NCBI GenBank assembly: GCA_019633425.1
Contig: WSUB01000200.1
Span: 1-64,000 of the forward strand
Reading direction: 5' to 3'
DNA from: Tulasnella sp. 424
Taxonomy: Eukaryota > Basidiomycota > Agaricomycetes > Cantharellales > Tulasnellaceae
DNA: 64,000 nucleotides
Shown here: piece after piece, positions 44,850 through 56,455 of the stretch
How the letters are laid out: each line of letters starts with the position of its first letter
How positions within the stretch are numbered: the stretch's first letter is position 1
Notes under the pieces: generated by a model
The model's input: only the letters and a program-made list of their open reading frames with translations
What the model was told of the DNA's origin: nothing
The model's database searches: none
Position numbers and translations under genes: made by a program

Positions 44850-45187
44850 TTTGTAATGGAATAGGAGCAGAGGAGTTGCTCTTCTTGCTATAGGGGAGTG
44901 TGCAGCGCAGTTGGACAAATGAAAAGTAACGAACGACAATTGAGGTGCAGCATCAACCGTGGCAAATTCCGCGGCACCGGCTAGTCCGTAAGCAACAACT
45001 GCCGAGCTCCCCGCGCCCAAGCCTCCACTCGCTCTCTGACTCGCTTTTTTTCTCTCATCTCCAACCAATATTCTCACTCGTTGCGGCTACATCTACGTTT
45101 CTCTCCCCTTGCAAACATCTCACTTGCAAAGACTGCGAAGCTCAGGGCTGGCATCCGATCACCACGCGAGCCTGACGTGATACCACC
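44850..45187. promoter_or_regulatory. Divergent promoter: sphingoid-base kinase / methyltransferase
   Basis: 338 nt between the start codons. Similarity to block B starts at about 44928, so the duplicated methyltransferase copy kept only part of this promoter. Confidence 0.5.
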
Positions 45188-46260
45188 ATGGCCGCCGAAG
45201 TCCACCGCATCGCCGAGCAGGGATTCGGCGAGGGCACCAACGCTCTCTACGACGCCTACAGACCCACTTACCCCGCGGAGCAACTGGATTTCATTCAATC
45301 GCATTTAAGCAACCCGCAAGGCCCTCTCAACGTCCTCGAGTAAGCTGTCGTGTGACGCAATCGCGTTCCACGTTCCGCAGCCTAACTGCTTCGGTCTTCG
45401 GGTCCCGTTAGACTGGGCGCAGGGACAGGCATATTCACTCGCTGTTTGCTCGCGCACAAGACTTTTGGACCGGCAGTTGGGCAACTTCATGCAGTAGAGC
45501 CAAGTGCGGGTATGAGAGAACAGTTCACGAGGACCGTCGTCGACGAACGCGTATCGTGCAAAGATGGTGTGTTCGAGAGAACTGGAGAGGACGACGGCTG
45601 GGCGGATCTGGTCGTGGTCGCTCAGGTATGCCTTTGGTTTTGAGCATGGGAACCATTAATTCGGGTGATTGATAACACGGCTTGGCAGGCGTGGCATTGG
45701 TGCCCGGACTTTGACAGAGCGCTGGTACGCTTTCCCCTCCCCTTGCGACCGCTGTCCGACAGCTTAGAACTCTCTAACAGACAGAGTTTTCTCGAGTCCT
45801 CAAACCGGGCGGCGTGGTCACCCTGATCTGGAACCTCGAAGATATGGACGTTGCTTGGGTGGCGGCTAATCGAAAGGCATATGAAGCGTACGAGCAAGGC
45901 ACCCCGCAATTTCGACTTGGTCTATGGCGCAAGATGTACGAGGTTCCGGCCATACGGTTCTTCTCGCGCCAGGAAGAACGAGAAGTCACCTGGACCTTGC
46001 CAACTACAGTTGACCGTGAGGGACCTACTTCGCTTCAGGTCGATATCAGCAGCTAACGCCGAAGTGCATGCCCAGGGGTTGTGGAACGAGTTTTTACCAA
46101 AAGTTATGTGGCTGTTCTGGACCAAGACGAAAAGGACAAGCTACGAACGGCAATCAAAGCTAACACGGAGAAGGGCGAGGGCCGAACATGGCTTGACAAG
46201 GAGCAAGGGATTTTTGAATATCCTCATAAGAACTTGGTGGTCCTTTTAACTAAAAGCTAG
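45188..46260 (+). CDS. SAM-dependent methyltransferase (class I, Methyltransf_11-like)
   Basis: Exons 45188-45339, 45412-45625, 45689-45724, 45781-46015 and 46076-46260 give 273 codons. N-terminal YDAYRPTYPAEQLDFI precedes the SAM-binding motif I, LELGAGTGIFTR. Acidic motif II follows (LHAVEPSAGMREQF), then DLVVVAQAWHWCPDFDRAL and a post-motif TEFSRVLKPGGVVTLIWNL. This layout matches small fungal methyltransferases of the Crg1/Tmt1 type, which act on small carboxylic or lipid-like substrates; the substrate here cannot be told. The last intron was chosen because it opens ERVFTKSYVAVLDQDEKDKL, absent otherwise. The gene is intact, unlike its block B copy. Confidence 0.85.
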
Positions 46261-47101
46261 ACAGGCGGGTGTCAACTGTTGTTGTAGGGATGTTATTAAG
46301 TCGTGGCGGGTCCTCGGTTTGCAGTATTGCCGTGGTTGTCTCCTCTGTTCCTTTCCTTGTATTTGTCGCAGGAGAACGAAGGTCTCCTCGAGTGAGTGAG
46401 TGCAGGATACAAAACCAGCTGCTCGAGCAAACCCTTGTTGATTGTCCTGAAGCATGCAAGTACGAGCTTAGGGTTATTCTTTATCATCGATCAAGATCTA
46501 CATAAATTTTTCTACTTCCAGCTGTGAGTGACAGGTCGAGATATCACACAGACCCCCAGCAAACGATAAGAAAAATAATTGAGGGCGGAGCAGATCCCTG
46601 GGCATCCTTGAGAAATTTTGGAGTAGTGTCAAGACTGACTCCACACTCACAGCTTTTACCAAAGGTCTTCTGGTTTAGTGTTGAGTGCTTCCAGGAGGGC
46701 GGACATTCACTAGTAAACTTATGTAATTCACCGACCATGCTCGATTCACGCAAATTGACGTCTGAAGTGCTGCGGACATGTTGACATCTATACCTTCTGT
46801 ATTGGCGTATCTAGTTTGCATCAAATGAGGATATGGTGCTCTAGTGGAGTAAACCAAACGCCACACGCTATACACCAGCCACGCTAGATGCGTATATAAG
46901 AATCTCAAACAAAGACAGAAAAGATTGCCTCCAAGCTGACACACGACATGTGTTAAGATCTTAGTCTGCATTGTCACGATGACGCCAAATTTGCTGAAAT
47001 GTCGAAACCTTAAAGCGGTTCAAACATAAGACGCTGGAAAAAGAAATAGTCGCACGTGGCGGGAGTAAGCTCGGACTAAGAAGTCCCATAACGCAACCGC
47101 A
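46261..47101. other. Convergent 3' region, no gene seen
   Basis: Lies between the methyltransferase and capsid-like gene stops. Partly conserved with block B (57497-58250). No clear coding sequence. Confidence 0.5.
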
Positions 47102-48491
47102 TCAACCCACCGCCTTGACCTCATAACGACCGGGTGTGGTGCTGAGTTTGGGGTCGTCCTGGCGAAGAGGGGTGCCAGGCATAACAAAGTGGACCGATGC
47201 ACTCGAGGTGTCGAGATGGACCTCAGTGGTCTTGAAGGTAGCTTTCACAGGGTACCCTCCGGCGGAAGAATGGTAGGTTTGGAGATCGAGTTCTGTCCGT
47301 TATCATATCCATATCCACACCAGTAAAACCAATATTGCCGAGAGGATGTCAGCTTATTTGGTTTGGCGAGTGGGCTGGTGAGGTCAAACGGACCGGATAG
47401 AGATGCCTCAAGGAAGCCGTCCGACAGCACGTTCCAAATACTTGAGACAGTTGCAGTAGCAGTAGCAGAGTAGCTCTCAGCTTTATTGATCGCAACCACT
47501 CCATTTGCGACGCGAAGTTCATATTTACTAGATACGAGATAAGTGGTCAGCCATTCGCTGATCGCTGGGTCTTGTTTAAAGTACTCGACCTAATGTCCGG
47601 CGTATTACATGAAATTGAAAGGTCCCAAAACTTGTATGCGGCGTTCTAAGCGAGCACGTGAGATATTCTGCATACCAACCGATGGCCAGAAACCGTTACC
47701 AGGCATCCAATTGGATGGGGTTGGGTAGATGATATAAAGCAAACTTGAAGGGCCTCTTGGCGATCTATCGTGGTCGCAAGTTGATCGTTATCGACTGGCT
47801 GAGAATATCCCTCTGAGATGGAGTAGATTGGGTCTCGTCCGCGCCATATGTACTGCGGGCGGGTCATTCCATCTTCAATCACGACGCGAAGTATCCCGAG
47901 CTGCATCCCCGGAATAGAGGGGTCATATGCACGGCCAATCGGAGGGACGGACTGGCGTGTCCTGTGCCTTTCATCTTGTGTTTTCGGTTGTAAACCCAAA
48001 CCCTGGTCAGAAGGGAGGATCATGGTTGAAGCTCCAGGGCTAAATGTCGTTTCCGACCTGGGAACAAGATGGAATAAGGGAGAATAGGTCACGTATAATG
48101 CTATAAAAATAGTCTTCGAGTTTAGACTCACCAGATCGGCGTCGCGGTTTCCACTTCTGGCGGCGCTTCGACCAGAGGATAATGATCGAATAGCGCCTCA
48201 ACGAAGAGATCCCAGTCCTTCTTTTTGGATGGATCGAGTCGAGCAAACCACCGAAGGGCTTTATGCCGTAGCCGACTTCTGGCGAAAAGGAGCATTCGGC
48301 CTTGATCCTGAGACCACCCTTCCGTAAAGGCAAGGTCCTCTATGGCTGCTATGAACTCTTCACACTCGTTTCCGTCTATGCCCCTGAAAACTATTTCAGA
48401 TGCTCCTACTAAACAAGTGGTGTCAAAGGATGACGGCTCCAATTTCGTAGGCACGGTTGTAACAGCGTGTCTTACTTTCAGCACTCGTCAT
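47102..48491 (-). CDS. Capsid-like (Gag-type) domain protein, block A copy
   Basis: Starts ATG 48491 with a 16-nt exon (48491-48476), then exon 48408-48132 encodes a domain resembling retroelement Gag capsid: IVFRGIDGNECEEFIAAI, SRLRHKALRWFARL, DWDLFVEALFDHYP. Exon 3 (from about 48067) begins SETTFSPGASTMILPSDQG and contains PPIGRAYDP and DRQEALQVCFISS. A last part encodes SSIWNVLSDGFLEASL and ends TTEVHLDTSSASVHFVMPGT and YEVKAVG, stop at 47102. Intron choices in the second half are uncertain. Proteins of this kind are common in agaricomycetes outside intact retrotransposons. There is no protease or reverse transcriptase nearby, so I read it as a stand-alone gene derived from, or related to, Gag. 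Function unknown. Confidence 0.5.
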
Positions 48492-48737
48492 CTTTAGAAT
48501 CGATTTAGTGGTTTGGCAGACGCTTCGGGCAAAGAGCACGTCCTGGGTCTAGTTGGGTGGAAGGGTTGCCAGTGGAACGTGTACGTCAGGCACGTGGACG
48601 GCGTGTTCCGATCTCGGGCACATGCGTTATTGGATCCCGCGCGGCGCAGCGTCTGAGGTTCGATCGCCTATATATATTCTCGCCGGAAACATATAGCGCT
48701 CCTATTTTGCTTATCGTCTAGCAGCACCCAATTGCCA

Positions 48738-48995
48738 ATGAGTACGGCAATAGCTGCACTCACACTCGTCAACGCTGCGTCCCCTCAGTCGCGCCCCTTC
48801 GACTCGACACAGTCTCGAAACCAACGCTCACGTCGTAGATGTGTCCTCAAGTATTTAGTGGCAGTGTCACTGCTATTGGAATTTGGGCTGTTGCAACAGC
48901 AATTCCCTCATACCTCAATCCGTAAGTCTATCAGCATTCTCCTCCTTTCGAGTTTGCCCTTGTACGACCCCATCCAGGAGGGTGAGAGAAGGTAA
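48738..48995 (+). CDS. Small protein with one hydrophobic segment, divergent from the capsid-like gene
   Basis: 85 codons from ATG 48738, with TATATATA at about 48669-48676 upstream. Ser/Arg-rich N-half, then a hydrophobic stretch YLVAVSLLLEFGLL that could be a membrane segment. The block B counterpart (around 59873) has lost the frame. It may be the first exon of a longer gene (donor-like GTAAGCT at about 48992) or not a gene at all. Confidence 0.25.
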   Translation: MSTAIAALTLVNAASPQSRPFDSTQSRNQRSRRRCVLKYLVAVSLLLEFGLLQQQFPHTSIRKSISILLLSSLPLYDPIQEGERR

Positions 48996-49411
48996 GCTAC
49001 CACTACTTGCTTGATAGCTACAGCTCAAAATAAAGGGTACAAGATACAAGCGGCAACTGAGGCTTAAATAACCGTGCGCGGCACAGGGAATGGCTCGGGC
49101 AGAAAATTGGAATCTGGGAGCGTCTTCGTCGGAAATAGGTGGTATTCAAACTAATAAATAAGCAAATAAGCAATTTAATATACTAGTTGTAGCAGCAAAT
49201 GACAGGCTTCCGCAGTGGCAGTAATCGTTGGGGAAACCTGCTCCTGGTCCACTCATGATGAGATACTTCATGACATTTGTAAGCCCATGACCGAGATAAT
49301 CAACAGCAATCTATGACGTAGCCTTCATCTGACCTCTACAGCAACGCATTATTGGCTGATTGGAGGCTCGTTAATCTCTCCGTTCAGATCCTCCCGCACG
49401 CTGCAACGACA
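48996..49411. other. Non-coding part of block A
   Basis: Aligns with about 60080-60474 of block B. No gene seen. Confidence 0.45.
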
Positions 49412-51217
49412 GGGGGGTTCAAGATGAGAAAAAACGAGGCGAAAACGATCACGAAAACGATCGCGGAAACCTCTGTTTTCGTGTCGTTTTCGCGTTGTTT
49501 TTGAGCTCACTCGTGAAACCCCCTCCCTCTCTTTTACAAAATAGCTCCCCAAAACTCGGCTGTCTTTCCTTATGTAAGGCTATGAGACCCTGTTCACTAG
49601 GCAGAATCAAAATCGTAGCGGCGCACGGAGGCGCCATTTCCCCGACTCCCTGCATGAGAGAATACATATATTCAATACAATGTTCAAGTAGCCTTCAATG
49701 AAGAATATAACCAATTGGTGTCGAACCAGAACGGAACTAGTCGGAGTCGGGGATCTCCTCACAGTCTCCGAGGCAGACAATGATGAAATGAAGAGAGTGA
49801 CTTACATACTTGCAACTTCGCCGTTCCAGCAACAGAGGGTGGGTAGCTCGGTCCGAACCCCTGAAAGCTTTAGTTCAACTGTCTGTGTAGTCGGTGAGCA
49901 GGCGAAGGTTACGTGTCCGACGGCTGTCGCCAGACACTCGCCCTTTGCTGGGTGTACTCGGTTAGTATGAGCTGTGTTTTCCACGTCCGAGTCAGGCTAT
50001 TCCCATCTAGCGTCTTACAGGTGAGTGACAGAGCCAGGACAAGCCATGAGCTCTTAAGGTCATTGGTGCACATAATTCCACCCGAGAAGTCCTATTCACG
50101 GCATTGGGTGGATCCGGATGAGCAGGGACTCGAAGATAACAGGCATTGCTGAGGGTTGGCAGGCAACCCAACGTCATATTTCTTGAGGTTATAATATCTT
50201 ATTACGAGAATTTCATAGATAATTGAAAATTCCTATATCGAATAGGTGGAGAGGCTCAGGACTCACGTTCACCGGATCCCAGAGAAGTGATTGTGCGATA
50301 TTACTCAAAACCAGCATGTATTTAGTATAACGCATTCGGACGTGCTTGGGCGAAAGCCTCGCGTTCAGCGGCTATCGCCGCCGAGACGCTCGTCTTTCGC
50401 CGGAGACGCGACCACACTATATTGGGTATAGTGAAGCCATTTTTTACAAACGAGTTGGACATTCATATCAAAGTATCTGCCCAAAATCGCTCACTCAGCC
50501 CGGGGCCCTTCGCTGAAATTCTCAAATCAATCGAGATCCAGAATAACTTCATCTTGCCGGGGTTGGTTTTACTTGCGTGACGGGGATGCCGTTGGACTTG
50601 TCCCAACACTCTGTACCATCTTGAATGTCATATAATACGCACATATTTGATTCTATATTACTTGGTGATAAATTATTTCACGAACTAGTGTCGGTTTTTA
50701 CTGAGGGATATGTAGAAGTGATGAGGTCGTCCACGGCCTTCGGCCGCTGCGGAACGACGCGGAGGTGACGTCAGGGATCGGGTGATTGCGGGCGTTCCAG
50801 TGCCTGAACATTTGAAGCTGAGAAAACCCTCCTCTCTGGCTTCGCTTAATCAGAGAGTCGGGGATACGCATCTGAGCCCTGCCCAGCCTGCCCCTCTCTG
50901 ACCCCTTCTTGATACCATACCGAGCATAGGAAGAAGAGTTGGGAGCTGGATGGAGAACACGATAGGAAAAAAGGGACATGCATAGATCGACGAGGCTCAA
51001 ATCGAATAGTAGAAAATCAGGGATGGATTGGTCATATGCGCGTAAGTCCGAGTTTCGTCCGGTCTTTGCGGCGTTTTTGTTTTGCAAAAACGCGTTCTGG
51101 CGTTTGGCTCCCAAGACGCATTTTTGTAAAAACGCCGTTTTTGCCACCGTTTTTGCCACCGTTTTTGCCACCGTTTTCACGTCGTTTTCGCGCCATGTTT
51201 CTCATCTTGAAACCCCC
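49412..51217. mobile_element. 1.8 kb insertion with terminal inverted repeats
   Basis: The left end GGGGGGTTCAAGATGAGAAA (49412-49431) and right end (reverse complement GGGGGTTTCAAGATGAGAAA, 51198-51217) match at 19 of 20 positions. Similarity between ends continues with GCGAAAACGA-type motifs. Block B has no such sequence at the equivalent point (around 60475), giving an empty site. No clear target-site duplication or transposase is seen, so it is a non-autonomous DNA element of unknown superfamily, or a degraded one. Inside, minus-strand frames include AATILILPSEQGLIAL (49667-49600), matching GASTMILPSDQGLGLQ of the capsid-like gene. AYDQSIP near 51030-51050 matches its AYDPSIP. The element therefore seems to carry pieces of a related gene. 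Confidence 0.6.
51071..51172. repeat. Hairpin and 12-bp tandem repeat near the right end of the insertion
   Basis: GCGTTTTTG (51071-51079) pairs with CAAAAACGC (51085-51093). GTTTTTGCCACC occurs three times in a row at 51137-51172. Subterminal repeats of this kind are common in DNA transposons, where transposase binds. Confidence 0.7.
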
Positions 51218-52644
51218 TGATGGAAGCCTCGAGAATAATAGCGTCTCCCAATGGCGCCCTCACAGTCCTCCAACCAGACCTAACAAGCACAAAGTGCGGT
51301 GACTAGAGTGTACTGCCATGTGGCTTTCGTAACTAACGACGTGTTCGTCGGTAAAGGAATCTCGAGTGGGCGAGTTCGAGCCCCAGAAGGCAGCTGGTTT
51401 ATCGTGGATCAAGGCAATGCTCGTATTCATTATTAGCGGGCCCAGCCAAGAATTTCTCCTATACCCTGCATGATATAGTCAAAGGTAACTTCTTTATACG
51501 GTCATCAAACCAGCCAAGGCACGGCCGGATCCGCGGACATTGCTGCACCGCTGTGGCCGATCTCAAAACGTGACGGATCTGCGGCCTCCCGCTCATAGCT
51601 CGCGCTTATAGCGGTGGAGTAAACCCTTGCTCGCGATCGGTCCCTGGTCGTTGACAGCGAGGCTGTTCAAACTTCTAAGGCTGCATCGAATTGCTGCCCT
51701 TTTACAACAATTAGGCAGGTTTTGCATTTTCCTGTCGCCGCTCACATTGGCGGTAAATAAAGGACGGCAATTCCACACACTGAGCCATTATACGACCACA
51801 CCTTCACGAAGAATTCCCGAGCTCAGGTTGATGGCGATATATTCAAAGGCCATCCAGCTCCGGGAGACAGGGCATACCTCGACGATTTTGGCGAGATACA
51901 GAGCTCAACGGCCGAAGGTGGTGGACGGCAAAGCGAAAGTGGAATAATTCCAACGCCCGCAACGTACAGTCGTAGTGGGCGCCGAAGGACGCAGCCAGGC
52001 AAAACCCCACCATAGCAGAGCAACGACGATGACGACAATGACCAGACAAGCACCTGTTGATTTATTGATTTATAAGACTCGCAACGATTTCAGGACGAGT
52101 GGAGGTCGCTCAAGGCAAGTGAGCGGCGGGGAGGTGCTCAGGCTGCCCGATTCGGACTACGCGAACAGCTTCGTGAAAGGTTGATCTGATGTACGTAGGC
52201 ATGCAGAGTTTCACGTGATATGGGTGGATCGGTACATTGGTGAATGACGATACTATCCGGGACAACGTCGCTCCAGTTAGAGAACCCAGAAGGGCTGCGC
52301 GGTGACGAGCGGCTCCGCAATTGAAGAAACAGATTGGATTTTGGGAAGAAGTCGCAAGAGTCACTGCATGAGACGTCGCTTCAAGTTGATTCCGTGCTTT
52401 GTTTCAGACATGGGCGAAGGAAACCTTGGTCTTTGGTCCGTGGAAAAAAGGGAAGGTTTTGCCTCCGTTGTTTATATATGTACCTCTCTTGGAATCATCC
52501 CCAGCCCAAAATCACCCCTTCCCATCACACATCCTCTCAGTAGACCGTGGAGCCTTTGCACGTACCCCGAATTTCGTGGTGCTGCGGAGACAGTCGCAAC
52601 TGGGCGCACGACCGACCTTCAGCCTCGTTCGGTGAAGGAAGAAG
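51218..52644. other. Duplicated sequence, coding status unclear
   Basis: Aligns with about 60475-61821 of block B. A plus-strand frame 51627-51947 (begins MLAIGPWSL, includes ALLQQLGRFC) has a longer counterpart at 60806-61210, but the minus strand is also partly open, and indels between copies do not favour one frame. A TTTATATATG box lies at about 52469-52478. Confidence 0.4.
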
Positions 52645-52827
52645 ATGCGCACTACTCCTGTTGCTGAACGTGATCTCCCAGCTACAAGACGTGCGGTGAC
52701 GATGATCAAATTCGCAACACTGTTAGTGGATGGGCTAGGCCGAACCTGCCAAGACGTCTTCACCAGGCTAGAAGCTGCAGAAAGGCTCGATCGTCCTTCC
52801 CAGACGATGACAATAAATTGGCTTTAA
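52645..52827 (+). CDS. Possible 60-residue protein
   Basis: ATG 52645, about 170 nt after a TATATA box. The first 40 residues (RDLPATRRAVTMIKFATLLV, then GRTCQDVFT) are kept with few changes in the block B copy at about 61822, whose end differs by a frameshift. Too short to classify. Confidence 0.2.
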   Translation: MRTTPVAERDLPATRRAVTMIKFATLLVDGLGRTCQDVFTRLEAAERLDRPSQTMTINWL

Positions 52828-53090
52828 GGCCTCACTGCTGTATGTCTACTCGAAGGTCTAAGGGTTTAATTGAGAGAGATCGGGGAAAGTGGGGCGGGCC
52901 AAGATCTCGGGTCGTTTTAGAATTCAGACGTTCGGAGATCTGCAAGGGTGTGCCGTTCAATCGGTGGCTTAATATCAACAGCTTGGCAACGTAGGGCCCC
53001 ACCGCGCCAGCTGGACACGTATATCCCAACGCAAGGACAAGACGGCCTGCCGTATGACTACTATCCCGCGAAAGAATAGGAGGACTGGCC

Positions 53091-53098
53091 TATATAGA
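53091..53098 (+). promoter_or_regulatory. TATA box of family copy D
   Basis: TATATAGA, 129 nt upstream of the ATG at 53220, followed by a C/T-rich leader; same layout in copy E (62267-62274). Confidence 0.6.
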
Positions 53099-53219
53099 GG
53101 TGCTTTGGGACACGTATTCTCGCCACAAGAGACGTTCCTGCCCCCCCTCCCCAGTTGACTTCTTGCATCCTCGTCTCAACCCAGCTCTCATCAAAATCAC
53201 CACCCTTTCGATACTCGCC

Positions 53220-54308
53220 ATGCTTTGCAACTTGTTCTCGACCATCTCGACCCGCAAGTCGGCAGCTCGCCCTACCACCTATGTGCAACCCCAAGCGCAG
53301 GCTCGACCAGACGAACTCCATCCAGCCCCGCTCGAAAGGCCCTCGAGACTAAGAGGAGCGCTCCGAAGCGTACTTCAAGTCTTTCATCTCCGTCGTTCTA
53401 ACCCCAAGGTGATTTCTGCTCCAAGCGTTCTCGCCCGTTTCACAGGACCCTGACGCTCCTGATCCAGAACGATCAACTGAGTCAAGACCATCAAGTATAT
53501 CAGACTACGACCGCTACTACCCCGCTTCAGGTTTGTTGCAATTGTGCCTCGAGTGTCCCTAGTTCGTCCCCGACTAACTAGCATCCCTCCCTTTGTCGTT
53601 TAGCACCCATCGACTCGAACACAAGATCCTAAGCTTGTATCGACTTCCTCTGTCCCCTTGTCGGCTGCGACGCCATCTACCGCTGCCAGCTTGGCGGCAT
53701 TAGCCGATATATCCCCTCTTTTCGCGCCGCAACCCGCTGAGTCGGCCATAACACCAACCACTACATTCTCTTGTCCTTCCGCCTTCCCTTCTCCTCTCGC
53801 CGCCCTCGACCTCATCTCCACCAAAGAGATGATAGCGAACCTCGAGTCCGCCGTCTCCGGCCTTGAACGACAAGGGGCGCACCAAGCCCGTACTCACAAG
53901 CTCGACAACACCGACGCGAAAGCCAAGGCTCGGAGACGAGGAGAAGACCGATCGGCCCGCGAGAGAGAAAGTCGTAAGAAGGTCGAGGAGTGGATGCTGC
54001 AACAACGCGACCCGCGATGCGACGTGGAGGATGCGGCGGGAGAAGTTCTCCGTCATCTGGAGAAGGCGAAGAAGAAGAAGAAAGGCCTCAAAAAGAAGAT
54101 CCTCCGAGTCGACTTGGGAGGTGGATCCGACTGTCTTACGCCCGACGAGGCCTTGCAGGGACTTGGCCTCGTCGACGTTTCGGGAGAGGAAGCCTGCCAT
54201 TCGTCGGGGTATGACAAGCGCGGTCGGGGACTATCCAACGCACCTCGTCCTGGATCTCGTGTGTGGTTCAAGAACGGTCGGGATCTTCTGGGGCCTCATG
54301 GCTATTAG
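53220..54308 (+). CDS. First-exon family, copy D: basic coiled-coil-like protein of unknown function
   Basis: Exons 53220-53408 (63 codons, begins MLCNLFSTIS, has SRLRG, ends NPK), 53468-53530 (21 codons) and 53604-54308 are all phase 0 and give 318 codons. The first intron has the same GTGATT donor as copies A-C and a CTGAC branch site; the second has a perfect CTAAC. Exon 3 encodes an Ala/Ser/Pro-rich segment, then a long charged helical region (EMIANLESAVSGLE, RSARERESRKKVEEW, HLEKAKKKKKGLKKK) and a C-terminal part with LTPDEALQGLGLVDV and RPGSRVWFKNGRD. This has nothing in common with exon 3 of copies A or C. Splitting this gene into several short frames is the main annotation trap. Function unknown. 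Confidence 0.6.
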
Positions 54309-54846
54309 GTTTGTGTTTCTTCCCTCCTTTAGAGCGACGGCTCGACTACATCTTTGTCGCGACGACTGACCGAGAACTCGTTCCACCAGGCCCCTTTCTG
54401 CTCAAGCTCTTTGAGCTCAGCTTCGGACTGGTTCCGTGGACTGAGCTCCTTCTCCTTGTCGTAGCCTGTATTAGACTTTTTCTCGGTAACTCAGTCTTAG
54501 TTTCGCTCCAACACCCCCTTCACGGACTTGCTTTTTCATCTCGTCTTCCTCTCCTCGCTTCTCGCGGCTGTTTCTTTTACTGCTTTTGTCCCTCGCACGT
54601 CCTTTGTATCCCATCGAGCCTCTGAACTCCTTCGAACTCGCTTATTCGCCTCGTTTCTTCCCTCTTAGAGTGTATTAGACTTTTTGCTTTCCGGTGCATC
54701 GGGTTTGGTTTCGCGGTGACATCCCTTCACGACTTGTTGTTTTCGTCTCATCTTTCTCTCTTCGGCTCTCGTGTATCGTTTCATTTACTGTTTTTGTCTT
54801 CTGTGCGTCTTTTGTATCCCATCGAGTCTCGGTTTCTCGTTGACCC
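54309..54846 (+). repeat. Pyrimidine-rich 3' flank of copy D with an internal ~200-bp duplication
   Basis: TGTATTAGACTTTTT occurs at about 54467 and 54671, and TTTGTATCCCATCGAG at about 54604 and 54811, so a unit of about 205 nt is repeated in tandem. The final copy contains the motif shared with family copy C (54814-54846 and 2079-2111). Block B has the same structure at 63480-64000. Confidence 0.65.
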
Positions 54847-56204
54847 ATTCTATTCATTCGATCCGGCCTTTTTTTGGTTTCCAATATTATTCGGATTCCC
54901 TGCGCCAGAGCGAGAGCTTGCCTTGGAGTGCACTCAACAGAGTGGAGGGAAGGAGGAGACAACGCATTTGAGTGCAGGTTCCGAGTTCCAAGGTTGTTTC
55001 GAATTCGTCGCGTCGGGATGGCAAGGGGCAGTTCATTTCAAAAGTTCGCGCACGCGCCAAACTTGGTTATCAGGGTCGATCACGGATCGGCCGCCCATGC
55101 CACAATGACCAGCCATCGCCTTTCTCATGCCCCGATACCAAGTTAGTGTCGTTCATCACGCAGTACCGGGAACCAGGAAAGCTGAGGGTATACTGGGGCC
55201 AGTGGGTGAAGAGGATGGTCGACGTTGGCAGAGGTCGAAACCGGAACGCTCAAACTGAGGTTATAGTCGTTTTTAGAAAGACAGAGTCGGTGAATACCCA
55301 ACTGCACAAGTGCGCTTCCTTCGTGGCAGAGTAAAAAGAATAATAATTCCCAGACTTTCCCTCCTTCACATTGGGCCAAAATGGAACGGAGATTCGACGC
55401 TCCGCGATCGAGGCTCGAGAGCAGAGTGGCTGCTCCTCGTGGATCTCGTTAACGTTGTACCCTGTTGCGTGAAGCAGGGAACTTCCCTGTGCCGGAGACG
55501 TCGTTGTGTGCTAGTTTGGAAGCCGTAAAGACTGGAAGGTCAGGGTCCGTGCCCCGTGCCTTGCGCGGTGCTTGCCATCCAACAACGTCCAACGCTTTGA
55601 CCGCGATCAAGAAGACAGAGAAGACGGCAATATGTTGGATCTGAGATGCGTCTACAGCTACAGAGAGACCATTGTGTGGTCTTCGTCCAGGTGAGATAGC
55701 AGGCCAGTGGAACGGGAGTAAAGATTTGAAACTCCGCTTGTAAAGTGAACACTGCTTTCCGTGAAAACCCCAGCTTCCATGCATCCACCGATTCCACCGA
55801 CTCACTCCCATCCTGCAACTTTCGAGTTCGCTCCTCTCCTCGATCGTACACTTTCATTTCTTGTATACATAGCACCACACTCCGCCCAAATTCTCATCCA
55901 AGACGCAGTCCCCTTGATAGAAAAAGAAAGTCAGCCACCACTCTGCATCTTCCGCGAGGATGGACGACATACAGTACTCTCATCCCCGGCCGCGACGGCA
56001 GCCATCTCCACCACTACCAGCTGGTCTCTAAGAAATTCTTTCGCATGTTGTCTTCTTGTCTCTCGGTTTCTCGCCACTTTACTTCCGACTGCCAGCGCAA
56101 TATTGCGTTGTATGGACAACCCAAGGACTATAACATCAATTCCAATCAAGAAAACACACAAACCTTGAACAGACAATAAGGAAAATAATGGAGCCGACCT
56201 CCGA
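54847..56204. other. Spacer between duplicated blocks
   Basis: Single-copy sequence. Frames of 110-145 codons on both strands overlap each other and show no domain. I see no gene I can support. Confidence 0.45.
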
Positions 56205-56455
56205 GGAAAGTAACGAACGACAATCTAGGTGCAAAAACCGTGGCGAATTCCGCGGCACCGGCTCTTCCCTGACGACTCTGCCGAGCTCCCGCCCCGGCCT
56301 CTGCTTGCTCCTTCCCTCCCTCTGACTCGCTTTTTTCTCTCATTTCCAGCCAATATTCTCACTCGTTGCAGCTGCTGCTTTATTTCTCTTCCCCCCTCCA
56401 AATATATCACCGGCATAGACTGCGAAGCTCCGGACTATCCTTTTGCCAAGAGCCC

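Larger units (their letters stand above)
44928..54846 (+). repeat. Segmental duplication, block A
   Basis: Aligns in the same order and orientation with 56205 to the window end: methyltransferase, capsid-like gene, non-coding stretches, first-exon-family gene and its pyrimidine-rich 3' flank. The left edge is sharp (AAGTAACGAACGACAAT at 44929 and 56208). Block A alone carries the 49412-51217 insertion. The 54.85-56.2 kb spacer is not part of either block. Confidence 0.9.

Noticed and set aside
45446..45643. Separate small genes in the methyltransferase region
   Set aside because: They are exons of one five-exon gene that closes exactly in frame.
51300..51410. tRNA-like T-arm (GTTCGAGCCCC)
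   Set aside because: No matching acceptor or anticodon arm upstream, and the TTCGA core is lost in the block B copy.
53416..53453. Short 77-residue gene ending at 53453 as a complete protein
   Set aside because: Its end is intronic: a GTGATT donor, CTGAC branch site and AG at 53467 restore phase to the following exons, and the same donor occurs in copies A-C.
55540..56179. Overlapping frames of 110-145 codons on both strands in the spacer
   Set aside because: They contradict each other, lack domains and have no counterpart in the duplicated blocks.
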